Notes: generated by a model from the sequence alone, not told the origin. Counted from the stretch's first letter, positions 8,858 to 17,827 are shown. The stretch: 43,653 nucleotides of DNA from Collinsella tanakaei YIT 12063 (GCF_000225705.1 NZ_JH126467.1:139440-183092); one strand, 5' to 3'. Translations and numbers: made by a program.

Positions 8858-9919
8858 ATGATTCAAGAAAAGACAGGTGTTTTGCTGGTGAATACGGGTT
8901 CTCCGGCCGCTCCGACGCCCCAGGCGGTGGGCGCCTATCTTTCCGAGTTCCTTATGGATGGCGCGATACGTCCCCTGCCAGCGCTGCCATGGTGGCTTAT
9001 CTTGCACGCGTGCATATTGCCTTGTAGAAAAAAGACCTCGGCGGCAAAGTATCGCGAAGTCTGGCTAGATAAAGGCTCGCCGCTTGTTGTGTATGCGCAA
9101 TCGCTTTCGCGCGGCGTGCAACGCATGTTTGATGATGACCGCGCGGTTTTTCCAGAGGGGTGTCGCGTGGTTTGTGGCATGTCATATGGCGATCCCTCCA
9201 TTCGCGATGCGCTCGAGCGCTTGCGGCAGGAGGGCTGCCAGCGCCTGGCGGTTATCCCCCTGTATCCGCAAAGCGCCCATTCAACCACGGGGTCGGCCCT
9301 TCGAAGGGTACGCTCGTGTCTTAAAGAGATGGGCTGGTCTCCAGACGTGCGCGAGGTTGAATCCTACGGGTCTTACCAAGTATATGTGGACGCGATTGCC
9401 TCCTCGGTCGCCGCTGCCGGGTTCAACGTGGCAAAAGACCGCGTTGCATTCTCTTTCCATTCCATTCCGTTGACGGACGTTGAGGCCGGCGATGCTTATT
9501 CTTCTCAGGTTGAGGCGACGTGTGAGGACGTTGCGCGATTGCTGGGGATTCCTCGAGAACGTTGGTCGCTTTCTTATCAATCGCCCTTTGAGGACAACAG
9601 GACATGGCTCGGCCCCTTCACCACAAGTCGGCTTGGTGAACTCGCGCGCGAGGCTCGGCAAGACGGGGGAGACGTATACTGCATTTGCCCTGGATTCGCA
9701 TTTGATTGCCTGGAGACGCTCTATGACGTTCCCCATGAGCTAGCGCCTGCGTTTCTCGCGGGTTTGTCAGACGCAGACCGAGCCGACGCTGAGCCCGCGC
9801 AGTTATTTGAGGCCCGTGCGCTTTTACCCCGCTTGGTGTACGTTCCTTGTTTGAACGACTCCCATGCACATGCGAGGGTTGTCCATGGTCTGGCCTGCCA
9901 GGCTCTTTTGGCAGGCTAG
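8858..9919 (+). CDS. hemH: Ferrochelatase (protoporphyrin or coproporphyrin type)
   Basis: Inserts ferrous iron into a porphyrin; some family members are thought to work in reverse, releasing iron from haem. It has 353 residues. It begins GVLLVNTGSP, has the metal-site histidine H201 in FSFHSIPL, and the CPGFAFDCLETL block with the conserved glutamate. AAGGGAG precedes the ATG. No other haem-pathway gene is in the window. Coproporphyrin and protoporphyrin types cannot be separated here by eye. The upstream neighbour is an orphan ABC ATPase, which could be co-transcribed. Confidence 0.88.
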   Translation: MIQEKTGVLLVNTGSPAAPTPQAVGAYLSEFLMDGAIRPLPALPWWLILHACILPCRKKTSAAKYREVWLDKGSPLVVYAQSLSRGVQRMFDDDRAVFPEGCRVVCGMSYGDPSIRDALERLRQEGCQRLAVIPLYPQSAHSTTGSALRRVRSCLKEMGWSPDVREVESYGSYQVYVDAIASSVAAAGFNVAKDRVAFSFHSIPLTDVEAGDAYSSQVEATCEDVARLLGIPRERWSLSYQSPFEDNRTWLGPFTTSRLGELAREARQDGGDVYCICPGFAFDCLETLYDVPHELAPAFLAGLSDADRADAEPAQLFEARALLPRLVYVPCLNDSHAHARVVHGLACQALLAG

Positions 9920-9946
9920 CGCAAGAAATGCAAGAAAGGGCTTGCT

Positions 9947-10294
9947 GTGAATTACGTTGATAGCTGGCTAAAACAGACGAGCATCTCAAGGCTCGGAGCG
10001 CTTGCAGCCGCCGCGATCGCTCCTGCCGCCCTTGCCGGGTGCGCGCCCGCAGCGCAAAGCGGGTCGCCAGCGCCCGGCTCTTCCTCTCCCTCGTCCACTT
10101 CTTCTTTCACTGCTTCTGTCGCCTCTTCTGGCGCTTTGAGCGACGCACCCGGCTCTTCGCAGGCAGAGTCGCCTACGCAGCTTTTGGCCAACATGAGCTT
10201 GGAGCAGCGCGTGGGCCAGCTGTTCATGGTGCGTCCGGAGCAGCTTGCGGGCGAGGCGAGCCGGCCTGCTTGGGCATTAGGGCTCTATCAATAG
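9947..10294 (+). pseudogene. Truncated lipoprotein glycosidase, GH3 (NagZ-like) N-terminus
   Basis: A GTG start behind AGAAAGGG opens a 115-codon frame. It has a lipoprotein signal peptide (positive head, Ala-rich core, lipobox LAGC around residues 29-32), a Ser/Pro/Ala-rich linker, and then LLANMSLEQRVGQLFMV, the characteristic beginning of family 3 beta-N-acetylhexosaminidases. The frame stops soon after, and nothing resembling the remaining roughly 300 residues of a GH3 domain follows. It is therefore a 5' remnant, or at most encodes a short surface lipoprotein. A 66-nt palindrome begins 15 bp later. Fusing of a GH3 domain to a lipid anchor is common in Gram-positive NagZ-like enzymes. Confidence 0.75.
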
Positions 10295-10308
10295 CTCCCC
10301 GTGTTCAT

Positions 10309-10374
10309 GAGACCCACAAAAAGGACGCTTCTCCAGCCTTTTTGATCTGGAAAAGCGTCCTTATTGCGGGTCTC
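10309..10374. terminator. 66-nt imperfect palindrome, likely bidirectional terminator
   Basis: Arms of 28 nt (10309-10336 and 10347-10374) pair with about four mismatches around a 10-nt loop. The arms hold AAAAAGGACGCTT and AAGCGTCCTTATT, so each side offers a short A or T run. It lies between the convergent glycosidase remnant and the alcohol dehydrogenase. Confidence 0.6.
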
Positions 10375-10479
10375 AAGGTGTAGGGCTCGCGCTGGAAGCC
10401 GGCGGCGGGTCCTCGGACGGCGCCCGCGCAGCGTCGTCCCGGGGTTACGGCGCGGTGCCGTCTGCAAAAACGGGGGCGC

Positions 10480-11712
10480 TTACAGTGCGCTGCGGTAGAT
10501 CTCGCGCGCATCGTCCAGCGTGAGCTTCATAAAGCTGCCAAAGCTCTCGCCGCGGTTGATCTTAAGGCCGGGCATCATCTTCTCGATGTCGTCTTCGGTA
10601 ACGCCAAACTCGGACAGCGTGCGGGGCATGCCCAGCGAGACAAAGAATTCCTGCAGCTCATCGATGGTGGCCTCGACCGCATACTCAACGGCCTGCCCGG
10701 GCGTGACCTCCACGTCGAGCTCGTCCACTTCCGGATCGACCGGCTCGATGCCAAAGACCTGGGAGCCAAATTCCAAGAAGCGCTCGGGGTGCTCGCGCCA
10801 CACATAGCGCATCCAGGCGGGGAAGATCACGGCCAGGCCGGCGCCGTGGGTGATCTTGGTGTCCAGTGCGGACAGCTCGTGCTCAAGGCCGTGGCAGGTC
10901 CAGTCGCCGTCGCGCAGACCGGGGATGCCCAGGCCGCAGCCGGCAAGACCGTTATGGGCGAGCGTGCCCACCCACATGATCTCGGCGCGGGCGTCGTAGT
11001 CCTCGGGGTTCTCCATCACCTTGGGCGCGGCGTCCATGGCGGCGCGCACCAGCCCGCATGCGATGTTGTCGGTTGCGCCCACGGCGGGCTCGCCGGAGAA
11101 GAAGCGCTCCATGATATGGGCGATCATATCGGTCACGCCCGCGGCGGTCTGGTAAGCGGGCAGCGTGAAGGTAAGCTCCGGATCAAGGATGGCGATAACC
11201 GGACGGTTAAGGTCCGTGTTGATACCGCACTTAAGATGCTCCTCGTCGTTGCTGATAACGCAGGAATTGGAGGCCTCGGAACCGGATGCCGGGATGGTCA
11301 CCACGCAGGCGACGTCGACACGTGCGGCGGGCGTGGCTCGCTTGCGGAAGAAGTCCCACACGTCGCCGTCGTAGACCGCGCCCAGGGCGATAGCCTTTGC
11401 GCAGTCCATGGCAGAGCCGCCGCCAACGGGCAAGATGACGTCGACGCCGTGCTTGCGGGCAAGCTCGACGCCCTCGCGGACCAGGCCAATCTCCGGGTTG
11501 GGGCGCACGCCGCCCAGCTCAACGTGCTCCACGCCCGCGGCGTCAAGCGATGCCACCACGCGGTCCAGCGTGCCCAAGCGAGCCACGGATCCCTGGCCGT
11601 AGACGATGAGCGCGCGGCGGTATCCGGAGGCGGACAGGGTCTCGCCAACCTTATCGGTCGCTTTTCGTCCAAAAACAAAGCGGGTGGGGGAGTAGAAGGA
11701 AAAATCGTTCAT
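10480..11712 (-). CDS. Iron-containing alcohol dehydrogenase
   Basis: Group III (Fe-dependent) alcohol dehydrogenase of the butanol dehydrogenase/YqhD type, probably reducing aldehydes with NAD(P)H during fermentation. It has 410 residues. Motifs seen are GGGSAMDCAKAIALGA (nucleotide binding), TIPASGSEASNS, and the iron-site region with DMIAHIMERFF, CHGLEHELSA and THGAGLAVIFPAWMRY. The ATG at 11712, before NDFSFYSPTRFVFG, is chosen over an in-frame start 16 codons upstream because GGAG sits at the right distance and this is the family's usual beginning. It lies on the minus strand downstream of flavodoxin; a hairpin between them suggests its own transcript. The substrate is not predictable. 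Confidence 0.9.
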   Translation of the reverse strand: MNDFSFYSPTRFVFGRKATDKVGETLSASGYRRALIVYGQGSVARLGTLDRVVASLDAAGVEHVELGGVRPNPEIGLVREGVELARKHGVDVILPVGGGSAMDCAKAIALGAVYDGDVWDFFRKRATPAARVDVACVVTIPASGSEASNSCVISNDEEHLKCGINTDLNRPVIAILDPELTFTLPAYQTAAGVTDMIAHIMERFFSGEPAVGATDNIACGLVRAAMDAAPKVMENPEDYDARAEIMWVGTLAHNGLAGCGLGIPGLRDGDWTCHGLEHELSALDTKITHGAGLAVIFPAWMRYVWREHPERFLEFGSQVFGIEPVDPEVDELDVEVTPGQAVEYAVEATIDELQEFFVSLGMPRTLSEFGVTEDDIEKMMPGLKINRGESFGSFMKLTLDDAREIYRSAL

Positions 11713-11823
11713 AAGGCTCCAATCTGCAGGTTCGCCCGTCGGCTCGCCTTTTGCCTGCACGGGTGTTTGGCGTGCGGGTTTTTGGACGAGTTTTTAGAGC
11801 ATGGCCCGTGCGTTCAAAACACA

Positions 11824-11869
11824 GCGCGGGCGCGCACCGCTTGCAAGAAGACGGTTGGTGCGCCCGCGC
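11824..11869. terminator. GC-rich hairpin after the flavodoxin gene
   Basis: GCGCGGGCGCGCACC (11824-11838) pairs with GGTGCGCCCGCGC (11857-11869), leaving a 2-nt bulge. GGGTTTTATTG follows on the plus strand and GTGTTTTG on the minus strand. It lies in a 276 bp gap in which nothing else was seen. Confidence 0.55.
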
Positions 11870-11988
11870 GGGTTTTATTGTAGCGCCGGCGTTTCCCTCT
11901 TGGCCCGTGCGCTTATATTTGGGGCCTCTTTTGACCGTTGTTTGACAGCCTCTTGACGGCAGTCCGGCAGCCTTTTGGCAGCCTTTGG

Positions 11989-12408
11989 CTATGCCAGCGC
12001 GGCACCCAGTGCCTGGCAGGCGGCCTGCTCCTGCGGGCCGGGGGCGTCGTAGACGGCAAGCGAGTCGACAACGTTTACGCTCGCGTCCTCCGCATCCGCC
12101 TTCCAGTTCTCAAGCCACTCGCCATCAGCCCATTCATAGCTGCCAAACAGCACAACCTTGCGCTCGCCAAGATGGTCTTTTACCTCGTCCCACAGCGGCT
12201 GGAACTCCTCGGACTCAAGCTCCTCCGATCCCATGGCGGGACAGCCAAACGCCAGAGCGTCATAATTCTCCAGCATCGAGGCGTCAAAATCGGAAACCTG
12301 GAACAGGTCCACCTCGGCTCCCTGCTCGCGCGCCCCGTCCGCAACCGACGCGGCCATGGACTCGGTATTGCCGGTGCCGCTCCAATACACAACTGCGATC
12401 TTGCTCAT
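11989..12408 (-). CDS. Flavodoxin
   Basis: Small FMN protein that carries electrons at low potential. It has 139 residues, short-chain size. The FMN phosphate loop is WSGTGNTES (residues 9-17), followed by LAFGCPAMGSEELE and GSYEWADGEW around the isoalloxazine. It is 39 bp downstream of the DUF3793 gene and probably co-transcribed with it. Its redox partner is unknown; the iron alcohol dehydrogenase follows on the same strand after a hairpin. Confidence 0.93.
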   Translation of the reverse strand: MSKIAVVYWSGTGNTESMAASVADGAREQGAEVDLFQVSDFDASMLENYDALAFGCPAMGSEELESEEFQPLWDEVKDHLGERKVVLFGSYEWADGEWLENWKADAEDASVNVVDSLAVYDAPGPQEQAACQALGAALA

Positions 12409-12447
12409 GGTTTGTTCTCCTTCTTCTCGCCCCGCATCGGGGGTTTC

Positions 12448-13140
12448 CTACATGGCGGCGACCGCGAGGGATCCCAGGTCGCGGCCGCTGCGGTACGCGG
12501 ATGTGGTGTCTGCCGTGCACCGCTTGTACCGCGCGAACGTTTCCAACGCGCTGCTGACGTTCGCGTAGACTTTCCACTGGCCAAACGCCAGGTAGCGCTC
12601 GCCCTTGTGGCGGATGAAACCGGCGACGTCTTCATAGGGGTATCCCAAGAAGTAGCCGATCTCATGGGGGAAGTCTTTCTTGCAGCGGCCGCCGGCGTGC
12701 TTGCAGGTCATGGGGCAGTCCGCTTTCTCGCCGCGCGGTGCTGCCTCGCCTCCCAGGCGCTGCGCCAGGCGGTCAAGGTCGCGCTCGAGGTCGCTTGCGG
12801 TGTAGCCCATCTCCCTTAAAGGGCGCGCCGCATGCGGGTCCGCGATCCAGCGCCTAAGCATGGCCGGTCGGTAGACGTACACCAGCGCCCCGCATGATCT
12901 CCAGGTGAGAACGCGCAGCGAGATGCCGCTTGGTGCGAGCGCCTTGGCGCATGGTTTCAGCTCTTCAAGGAGCCTCGTGCGGTTCGAGCGTGCCAGCCCT
13001 TGCTTATCGACGTGCTCGCCCTGCGCCAAAAAGACGCCGGGAAACGTGAACAGGCATGCCGGCTTAAGGCCGGCGAGCATGGGCGAGCAGTTGCGAACGA
13101 TCGCGGCTTCAAGTGCCTGCTTGGTGATCTCGCGCGTCAT
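12448..13140 (-). CDS. DUF3793 family protein
   Basis: A 230-residue cytoplasmic protein with no signal peptide or membrane segment. The C-terminal half carries the family pattern: CPMTCKHAGGRCKKDFPHEIG, GYFLGYPYEDVAGFI and FGQWKVYAN. There are several cysteines (CPMTC, GRC, RSCG) that could bind metal or serve redox chemistry. DUF3793 genes are commonly found beside flavodoxins in Clostridia and Coriobacteriia, as here, but the function is not known to me. A ribosome site AGGGGG precedes the ATG. A short palindrome 22 bp upstream may be an operator. Confidence 0.8.
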   Translation of the reverse strand: MTREITKQALEAAIVRNCSPMLAGLKPACLFTFPGVFLAQGEHVDKQGLARSNRTRLLEELKPCAKALAPSGISLRVLTWRSCGALVYVYRPAMLRRWIADPHAARPLREMGYTASDLERDLDRLAQRLGGEAAPRGEKADCPMTCKHAGGRCKKDFPHEIGYFLGYPYEDVAGFIRHKGERYLAFGQWKVYANVSSALETFARYKRCTADTTSAYRSGRDLGSLAVAAM

Positions 13141-13161
13141 GGTCCCCCTTTGGTCGCATGC

Positions 13162-13181
13162 AAGTTAGACAGGGATAACTT
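13162..13181. promoter_or_regulatory. Palindrome upstream of DUF3793-flavodoxin
   Basis: AAGTTA and TAACTT are separated by 8 bp, starting 22 bp before the DUF3793 start codon. The shape suits a dimeric repressor. The rest of the gap (13141-13345) shows nothing else clear. Confidence 0.35.
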
Positions 13182-13345
13182 AAATGAGAGCAATGTCTCC
13201 GTTAAGAAGAAAGCTAGATAAAGCAAACAAATCTTTCTGGATGAGAAGCCAGTGGAGACCGTAAGCCACGGCGCTGCATAATACGACGGCTTGTTTATGT
13301 CCGTTGCGGGCTGCCGCGACGGGGGATAAGAGACGCGCGGGACGC

Positions 13346-13714
13346 CTATTCGGAGCGGCCTACGATCTCTACCGAGAGCACGTCCGCAAAGGGAATGTCC
13401 ATATGCTCCAGCCGCATCTTTCTCAGCGTCGCATCGATTTGACGGACGATGTCTGTTCGTGATACATAGCCGTCGCGCTCGTAGTAGCGCACACGCACCA
13501 GGTCCCCGCGGTGAACCTGCGCCAGCACGTTGTCAAGCTCGGCGGCTTCCTCGTCCGTAAGCTCATGGCGCTCCTCGATCACGCGTTGCATCTCGCGAAT
13601 CATCTGGTAGTAGCCCGTGAGCGCTGCGAAGGGCATAAACTGCTGGGCGCGGTCCGCACGCGGTCTGCCGCCGCGGGTGTGGCCCGGCTGCTCGCGGTCT
13701 AAGCTATTAGGCAC
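13346..13714 (-). CDS. YolD-like protein
   Basis: A 122-residue partner of a Y-family polymerase. The GTG at 13714, with GGGAGG five bases before it, overlaps the polymerase stop by 8 bp, implying coupled translation. The sequence has the RADRAQQFMPFAALTGYY block and then IEERHELTDEEAAELD, which mark the YolD/DUF1642-like family placed after uvrX-type genes in Bacillus and its phages. Its role in mutagenic repair is not defined. It would be SOS-controlled through the shared promoter. Confidence 0.8.
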   Translation of the reverse strand: MPNSLDREQPGHTRGGRPRADRAQQFMPFAALTGYYQMIREMQRVIEERHELTDEEAAELDNVLAQVHRGDLVRVRYYERDGYVSRTDIVRQIDATLRKMRLEHMDIPFADVLSVEIVGRSE

Positions 13715-15119
13715 GGTGTCCTCCCACCTGTTCGTTGCGCTCGCGCCCGGTGGCACCTTGTTTAAAGCTGGTTCCCTTAAGCAGGGCGTTCTTGCCGTAG
13801 CGCTGCTTCACGCTCAGCACCGCCTCCTGCAGGCTGCGCTCCTCCGCCTCGGCCTCGAGGTCCGTAAACAGGTTATAGGTTGCAAATTCCTCCGGCAGCA
13901 GGTTGCCAAAGCCTATGTTTACCCGGCGAATGGCGCGCCTGGGGTCGATGGTTTGGTCAAACAGCTGTTCAAAGCAGGGCATGAGGCTTTTGAACGAGCT
14001 TGTCCTCTCGCTTAGTTTTCGCTGCCCGCCGCCGTGCTCGAAGGCGCCGTAGCCCGCCGCCGGCCTGGTCCCGTGCTCTCCGCGGAACAGAGGTCCTCCC
14101 TGCATGCGGCCGCGCCCCTTTCCGATCATGACCGTGTCGTCCAGCGCGCTATGCGTCTTGAAATCGATACAGGTAGAAGGGATATTCCGGTTGGGCGCCT
14201 CGTCGCGGCCGTAGCCCACGTAGAGCGAGATCTGGTCGCACACCACCTTACGCTCCACCAGGTCGAGCACGGAGGTGTCCACCATCTCGCGCATCACGGT
14301 GCGGGCTTCTTCAAAACTGTAATCGCGTGAGAGCACCTGTCCGTTCATCAGCGAGGTTGCCTGGGGTCGGTAGGCGTGTATCTGGGCGATGGTGCACGGC
14401 TCGATGCCGTGAGCGTGGTCGATGAGGTATTCCGCGTTGACGCCAAGCTCGCGGTAGAGGATGCTCTCATCCAGCGCGGCTACGCCCATAAGGTCCTCTA
14501 CATGGTATTTTGCCAGCCGTGCCGCGATGCCGGGGCCAATACCCCAGATATCGGTGATGGGGCGGTGCCGCCAAATGGTGCGCCTGAACTCGTCTTGGTC
14601 AAGTTCCCCTATGCCATCGTCCACGTGCTTGGCGGTGATATCCAGCGCGACTTTCGCGAGAAACAGATTGGGGCCTATGCCGGCTGTGGCGTAGATGCCC
14701 GTGCGCGACCGCACGGTGTCCATAAGGGTCTTGGCGAACCCGCGCGCGGTTTGGCGATAGAGCTTAAGGTAGGGGGTCGCATCGATGAAGCACTCGTCCA
14801 CCGAATAGGCATGGATGTCTTCCGGGCTCACGTATTCCAGGTAAATGCCGTAGATCTGCGCCGAGACCTCCATGTAATGGCGCATGCGCGGTTTGGCCAT
14901 TATGTAGTCGACTCCGGGCGGAATCTCAAATATACGGCAGCGGTTGTGAATGCCCAGCCTTTTCATGGCGGGGGTGATGGCCAGGCAGATGGTGGTGTGG
15001 CTGCGGTCCGGGTCCGCTACCACTAGGTTGGTGGTAAAGGGGTCGCACCCTCGGTCGACGCATTCGACCGAGGCGTAGAACGTTTTGAGGTCAATACATA
15101 TATAGGTCTTCTGTGCCAC
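13707..15119 (-). CDS. Y-family (UmuC/UvrX-like) DNA polymerase
   Basis: Error-prone translesion polymerase of 470 residues. Catalytic residues are present: D10 in CIDLKTFYASVE, and D108-E109 in AYSVDECFID. The helix-hairpin-helix region reads DIWGIGPGIAARLAKY. The length and DQISLYVGYGRD region match the Gram-positive UvrX/YqjW type rather than DinB. The start chosen is a GTG at 15119 preceded by GGGAGG; an ATG eight codons upstream is open but lacks a site. Two LexA-type boxes lie 16-44 bp upstream. It is followed by an overlapping YolD-like gene. Confidence 0.9.
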   Translation of the reverse strand: MAQKTYICIDLKTFYASVECVDRGCDPFTTNLVVADPDRSHTTICLAITPAMKRLGIHNRCRIFEIPPGVDYIMAKPRMRHYMEVSAQIYGIYLEYVSPEDIHAYSVDECFIDATPYLKLYRQTARGFAKTLMDTVRSRTGIYATAGIGPNLFLAKVALDITAKHVDDGIGELDQDEFRRTIWRHRPITDIWGIGPGIAARLAKYHVEDLMGVAALDESILYRELGVNAEYLIDHAHGIEPCTIAQIHAYRPQATSLMNGQVLSRDYSFEEARTVMREMVDTSVLDLVERKVVCDQISLYVGYGRDEAPNRNIPSTCIDFKTHSALDDTVMIGKGRGRMQGGPLFRGEHGTRPAAGYGAFEHGGGQRKLSERTSSFKSLMPCFEQLFDQTIDPRRAIRRVNIGFGNLLPEEFATYNLFTDLEAEAEERSLQEAVLSVKQRYGKNALLKGTSFKQGATGRERNEQVGGHRA

Positions 15120-15134
15120 GGCGCCTCCCTTACA

Positions 15135-15149
15135 CGAACACATGTTTTG
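15135..15149. promoter_or_regulatory. LexA (SOS) box 1
   Basis: CGAACACATGTTTTG matches the Gram-positive LexA consensus CGAAC-N4-GTTCG in all but one or two places. It is 16 bp before the polymerase start. Confidence 0.7.
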
Positions 15150-15151
15150 TA

Positions 15152-15163
15152 GAACTACTGTTC
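15152..15163. promoter_or_regulatory. LexA (SOS) box 2
   Basis: GAACTACTGTTC is a perfect GAAC-N4-GTTC box, followed by G as in the consensus. It is 2 bp from box 1, giving a tandem operator between the polymerase and the divergent PAP2 gene. Confidence 0.75.
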
Positions 15164-15286
15164 GATAGTACTCTTATACGCGTGGAACGTCAAAGCCTTT
15201 TGCTACAATGCCCTGCAACGTATACGACCCTTAGGCTGCGGAGCGGTTGGCGCTTAAACCGATCCCGCATTTACAAGGAGCTGTCT

Positions 15287-15997
15287 ATGAAGCAATTTGA
15301 CGAGCAGAGCCCGTTGGCGCCTCGCGAGCGCGAGAAGATGGCGGGTCGCGTGGCGAGCGCTGCGAGGAATAACAAGACGATTCTCTTGGTGACCGCATGC
15401 GCCGCGATCTTTTTAGGCCTGCTCTCATATGTCCTGCGAGGCGAGGTGATGAAGCTCGACCAGATGGCCTACTGGCTTGTGGTCGAAACCCTTCGTTCAG
15501 ACTGGTTGACGCCCATCATGGAGTCGTTCTCCGCGCTGGCGACCCCGGTCTCGCTTATCGCCATGCTCTTGGTAATCGCCGCCTTTGCACCGGGTAAGCG
15601 TCCCGGTTGGTTTTGCACGGTCAACCTTGCTCTTGCGGTTTTGCTGAACGTGGTGCTCAAGACATTGATACAGCGCCCGCGGCCCGAAGGATTCCGTTTG
15701 GTGGTAGAGTCGGGCTTCAGCTTTCCCTCGGGCCACTCCATGGCAGCTATGGCGTTCTTTGGGCTGATCGTCTGGATGGTGTGGCACTACGAGCAGGACC
15801 GTCGCCAGCGCCTTCTGCTGACGGTCGCGTTCAGCGCGGTGATCGTTATGATCGGCATCAGCCGAATCTACCTTGGCGTCCACTACGCTTCCGACGTGCT
15901 TGGAGGCTTTTGCGCATCGATCATCTGGCTGGTGTTCTATACCAAGTTGGCGGCGCCCGCGTTTCTGGGCGAGGACGGGCTGCGCGAGGTGCAATAG
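15287..15997 (+). CDS. PAP2-family membrane phosphatase
   Basis: Integral membrane phosphatase, likely acting on undecaprenyl pyrophosphate, phosphatidylglycerol phosphate or phosphatidic acid. It has 236 residues with about five or six hydrophobic segments (for example 31-50, 85-103, 110-127, 153-167, 177-192). The three-part active site is complete: K125 to R130-P131, PSGH at 147-150, and SR at 192-193 with H199 and D203. AAGGAG precedes the ATG at 15287. A TGCTACAAT extended -10 at 15201-15209 is a promoter candidate. It is divergent from the SOS polymerase, and LexA could affect it too. Confidence 0.9.
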   Translation: MKQFDEQSPLAPREREKMAGRVASAARNNKTILLVTACAAIFLGLLSYVLRGEVMKLDQMAYWLVVETLRSDWLTPIMESFSALATPVSLIAMLLVIAAFAPGKRPGWFCTVNLALAVLLNVVLKTLIQRPRPEGFRLVVESGFSFPSGHSMAAMAFFGLIVWMVWHYEQDRRQRLLLTVAFSAVIVMIGISRIYLGVHYASDVLGGFCASIIWLVFYTKLAAPAFLGEDGLREVQ

Positions 15998-16100
15998 GGA
16001 TACAATAGAGATGTTGGACATTCGGCCTCGTACGGGAGGGCCGTCCAGCGGGGCGGGCGCCTGAGCCTGCTCCATCGCGTCCATTACAAGGAGGAAGCAT

Positions 16101-17795
16101 ATGACAACCGTCTCCGCGCCCATCGATGCGACCAAGACCCCCGCGTGGGCTGCGTTGCAGAAGCATCATGACGAGCTGGTCTCCCAGGGTATCAGCCTGA
16201 AGGATTGGTTCGCTGCCGATCCCGATCGCGTGGCCAAGCTGAGCTATGACCTGGGCGATCTGCACTTCGACCTTTCCAAGAACCTCATTACCGACGAGAC
16301 CGTCAAGCTTTTGCTCGACCTTGCTTCCGAGCTGGGCATCGAGGCCCGTCGCGACGCCATGTTCGCCGGCGAGCACATCAACACCACTGAGGACCGCGCC
16401 GTTCTCCATACCGCGCTGCGCCGCCCCGCAAGCGATGCCGGCACCTTGATGGTTGACGGCCAGGACGTCGTTGCCGACGTGCACGAGGTCCTCGACCGCA
16501 TGTATGCCTTCGCAGAGCGCGTCCGCTCCGGTGAGTGGAAGGGCGTCTCCGGCAAGCGCATCGAGCATGTGCTGTCCATCGGTATCGGTGGTTCCGACCT
16601 TGGCCCGGTCATGGTGTACGAGGCCCTGAAACCCTATGCTGACGCCGGCATCGATTGCACCTACGTCTCCAATATCGACCCCAACGACATGGCCGAGAAG
16701 GTCAAGGGCCTCGACCCTGAGACCACGCTGGTGATCGTCGTCTCCAAGACCTTCACAACGCTCGAGACCCTTACCAACGCGCGCGAGGCTAAGACCTGGA
16801 TGCTCAAGAGCTTGCGCGACGCCGGCGTTATCGACGGCACGCCCGAGCAGGACGCCGAGGCGATTCGCCGTCACTTTGTCGCCGTGTCCACCGCGCTTGA
16901 CCTGGTTGCGGATTTTGGCATCGATCCCGAGAACGCTTTTGGTTTTTGGAGCTGGGTTGGCGGTCGCTACTCCGTCGACTCCGCTGTGGGCCTGTCCCTT
17001 ATCGTTGCACTGGGGCCGGAGCGCTTCCAGGGCTTCCTCGAGGGCTTCCATGAGGTGGACCAGTACTTTGTCAACACCCCGTTCGACAAGAACGTTGTTG
17101 CGCTCATGGGCCTTTTGAACGTTTGGTACGTCAATTTCTTTGGCGCCGAGAGCCACGCCGTTTTGCCGTACAACCAGTACCTGCACCGCTTCCCGGCTTA
17201 CCTGCAGCAGCTGACCATGGAGTCCAACGGCAAGCATGTCCGCTGGGACGGCACCCCCATCACCACCGCTACCGGCGAGATCTTCTGGGGCGAGCCGGGT
17301 ACCAACGGCCAGCACGCCTTCTACCAGCTTATCCACCAGGGCACCCGTATGGTCCCCGCTGACTTCATCGCGTTTGTGAATACCCCCAACGCGGTCGAGG
17401 ACAACGGCCAGGACGTCCACGAGCTGTTCCTGGGTAACTTCCTTGCCCAGACAAAGGCCCTCGCTTTTGGTAAGACCGCTGACGAGGTACGCGCCGAGGG
17501 CACTGCCGAGTGGATGGTTCCCGCCCGCTGCTTCGAGGGCAACCGTCCCACAACGTCCATCTTTGGCGTCGACCTCACCCCGCACGCGCTGGGCGCCCTT
17601 ATCGCCCTGTACGAGCACATTACCTTTATCGAGGGTACGGTCTGGGGAATCGATTCTTACGACCAGTGGGGCGTTGAGTTGGGCAAGCAGCTTGCCAAGC
17701 AAATCACCCCTGCCTTTCATGATGATGAGGCCCTGGATACCCAGGATGCTTCTACTAAGGCTTTGATTGAGTTCTATCGCGCAAATCGCCGCTAA
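16101..17795 (+). CDS. pgi: Glucose-6-phosphate isomerase
   Basis: Interconverts glucose 6-phosphate and fructose 6-phosphate in glycolysis. It has 564 residues, typical of the long Pgi family. Signature blocks include [40 protein letters not shown], the catalytic glutamate region, and [12 protein letters not shown] near the end. An AAGGAGGAA site precedes the ATG. Codon use is strongly biased, as expected for high expression. It stands alone between PAP2 and a terminator. If the neighbouring PTS-deglycase system releases glucose 6-phosphate, Pgi would take it into glycolysis. Confidence 0.96.
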   Translation: MTTVSAPIDATKTPAWAALQKHHDELVSQGISLKDWFAADPDRVAKLSYDLGDLHFDLSKNLITDETVKLLLDLASELGIEARRDAMFAGEHINTTEDRAVLHTALRRPASDAGTLMVDGQDVVADVHEVLDRMYAFAERVRSGEWKGVSGKRIEHVLSIGIGGSDLGPVMVYEALKPYADAGIDCTYVSNIDPNDMAEKVKGLDPETTLVIVVSKTFTTLETLTNAREAKTWMLKSLRDAGVIDGTPEQDAEAIRRHFVAVSTALDLVADFGIDPENAFGFWSWVGGRYSVDSAVGLSLIVALGPERFQGFLEGFHEVDQYFVNTPFDKNVVALMGLLNVWYVNFFGAESHAVLPYNQYLHRFPAYLQQLTMESNGKHVRWDGTPITTATGEIFWGEPGTNGQHAFYQLIHQGTRMVPADFIAFVNTPNAVEDNGQDVHELFLGNFLAQTKALAFGKTADEVRAEGTAEWMVPARCFEGNRPTTSIFGVDLTPHALGALIALYEHITFIEGTVWGIDSYDQWGVELGKQLAKQITPAFHDDEALDTQDASTKALIEFYRANRR

Positions 17796-17827
17796 TACGT
17801 CTCAAGACTGCATAGTTTAACCAAAAA

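Noticed and set aside
15921-17720. A 599-codon open frame opposite pgi
   Set aside because: Antisense shadow of a highly biased gene; low-complexity composition, no domain and no ribosome site.
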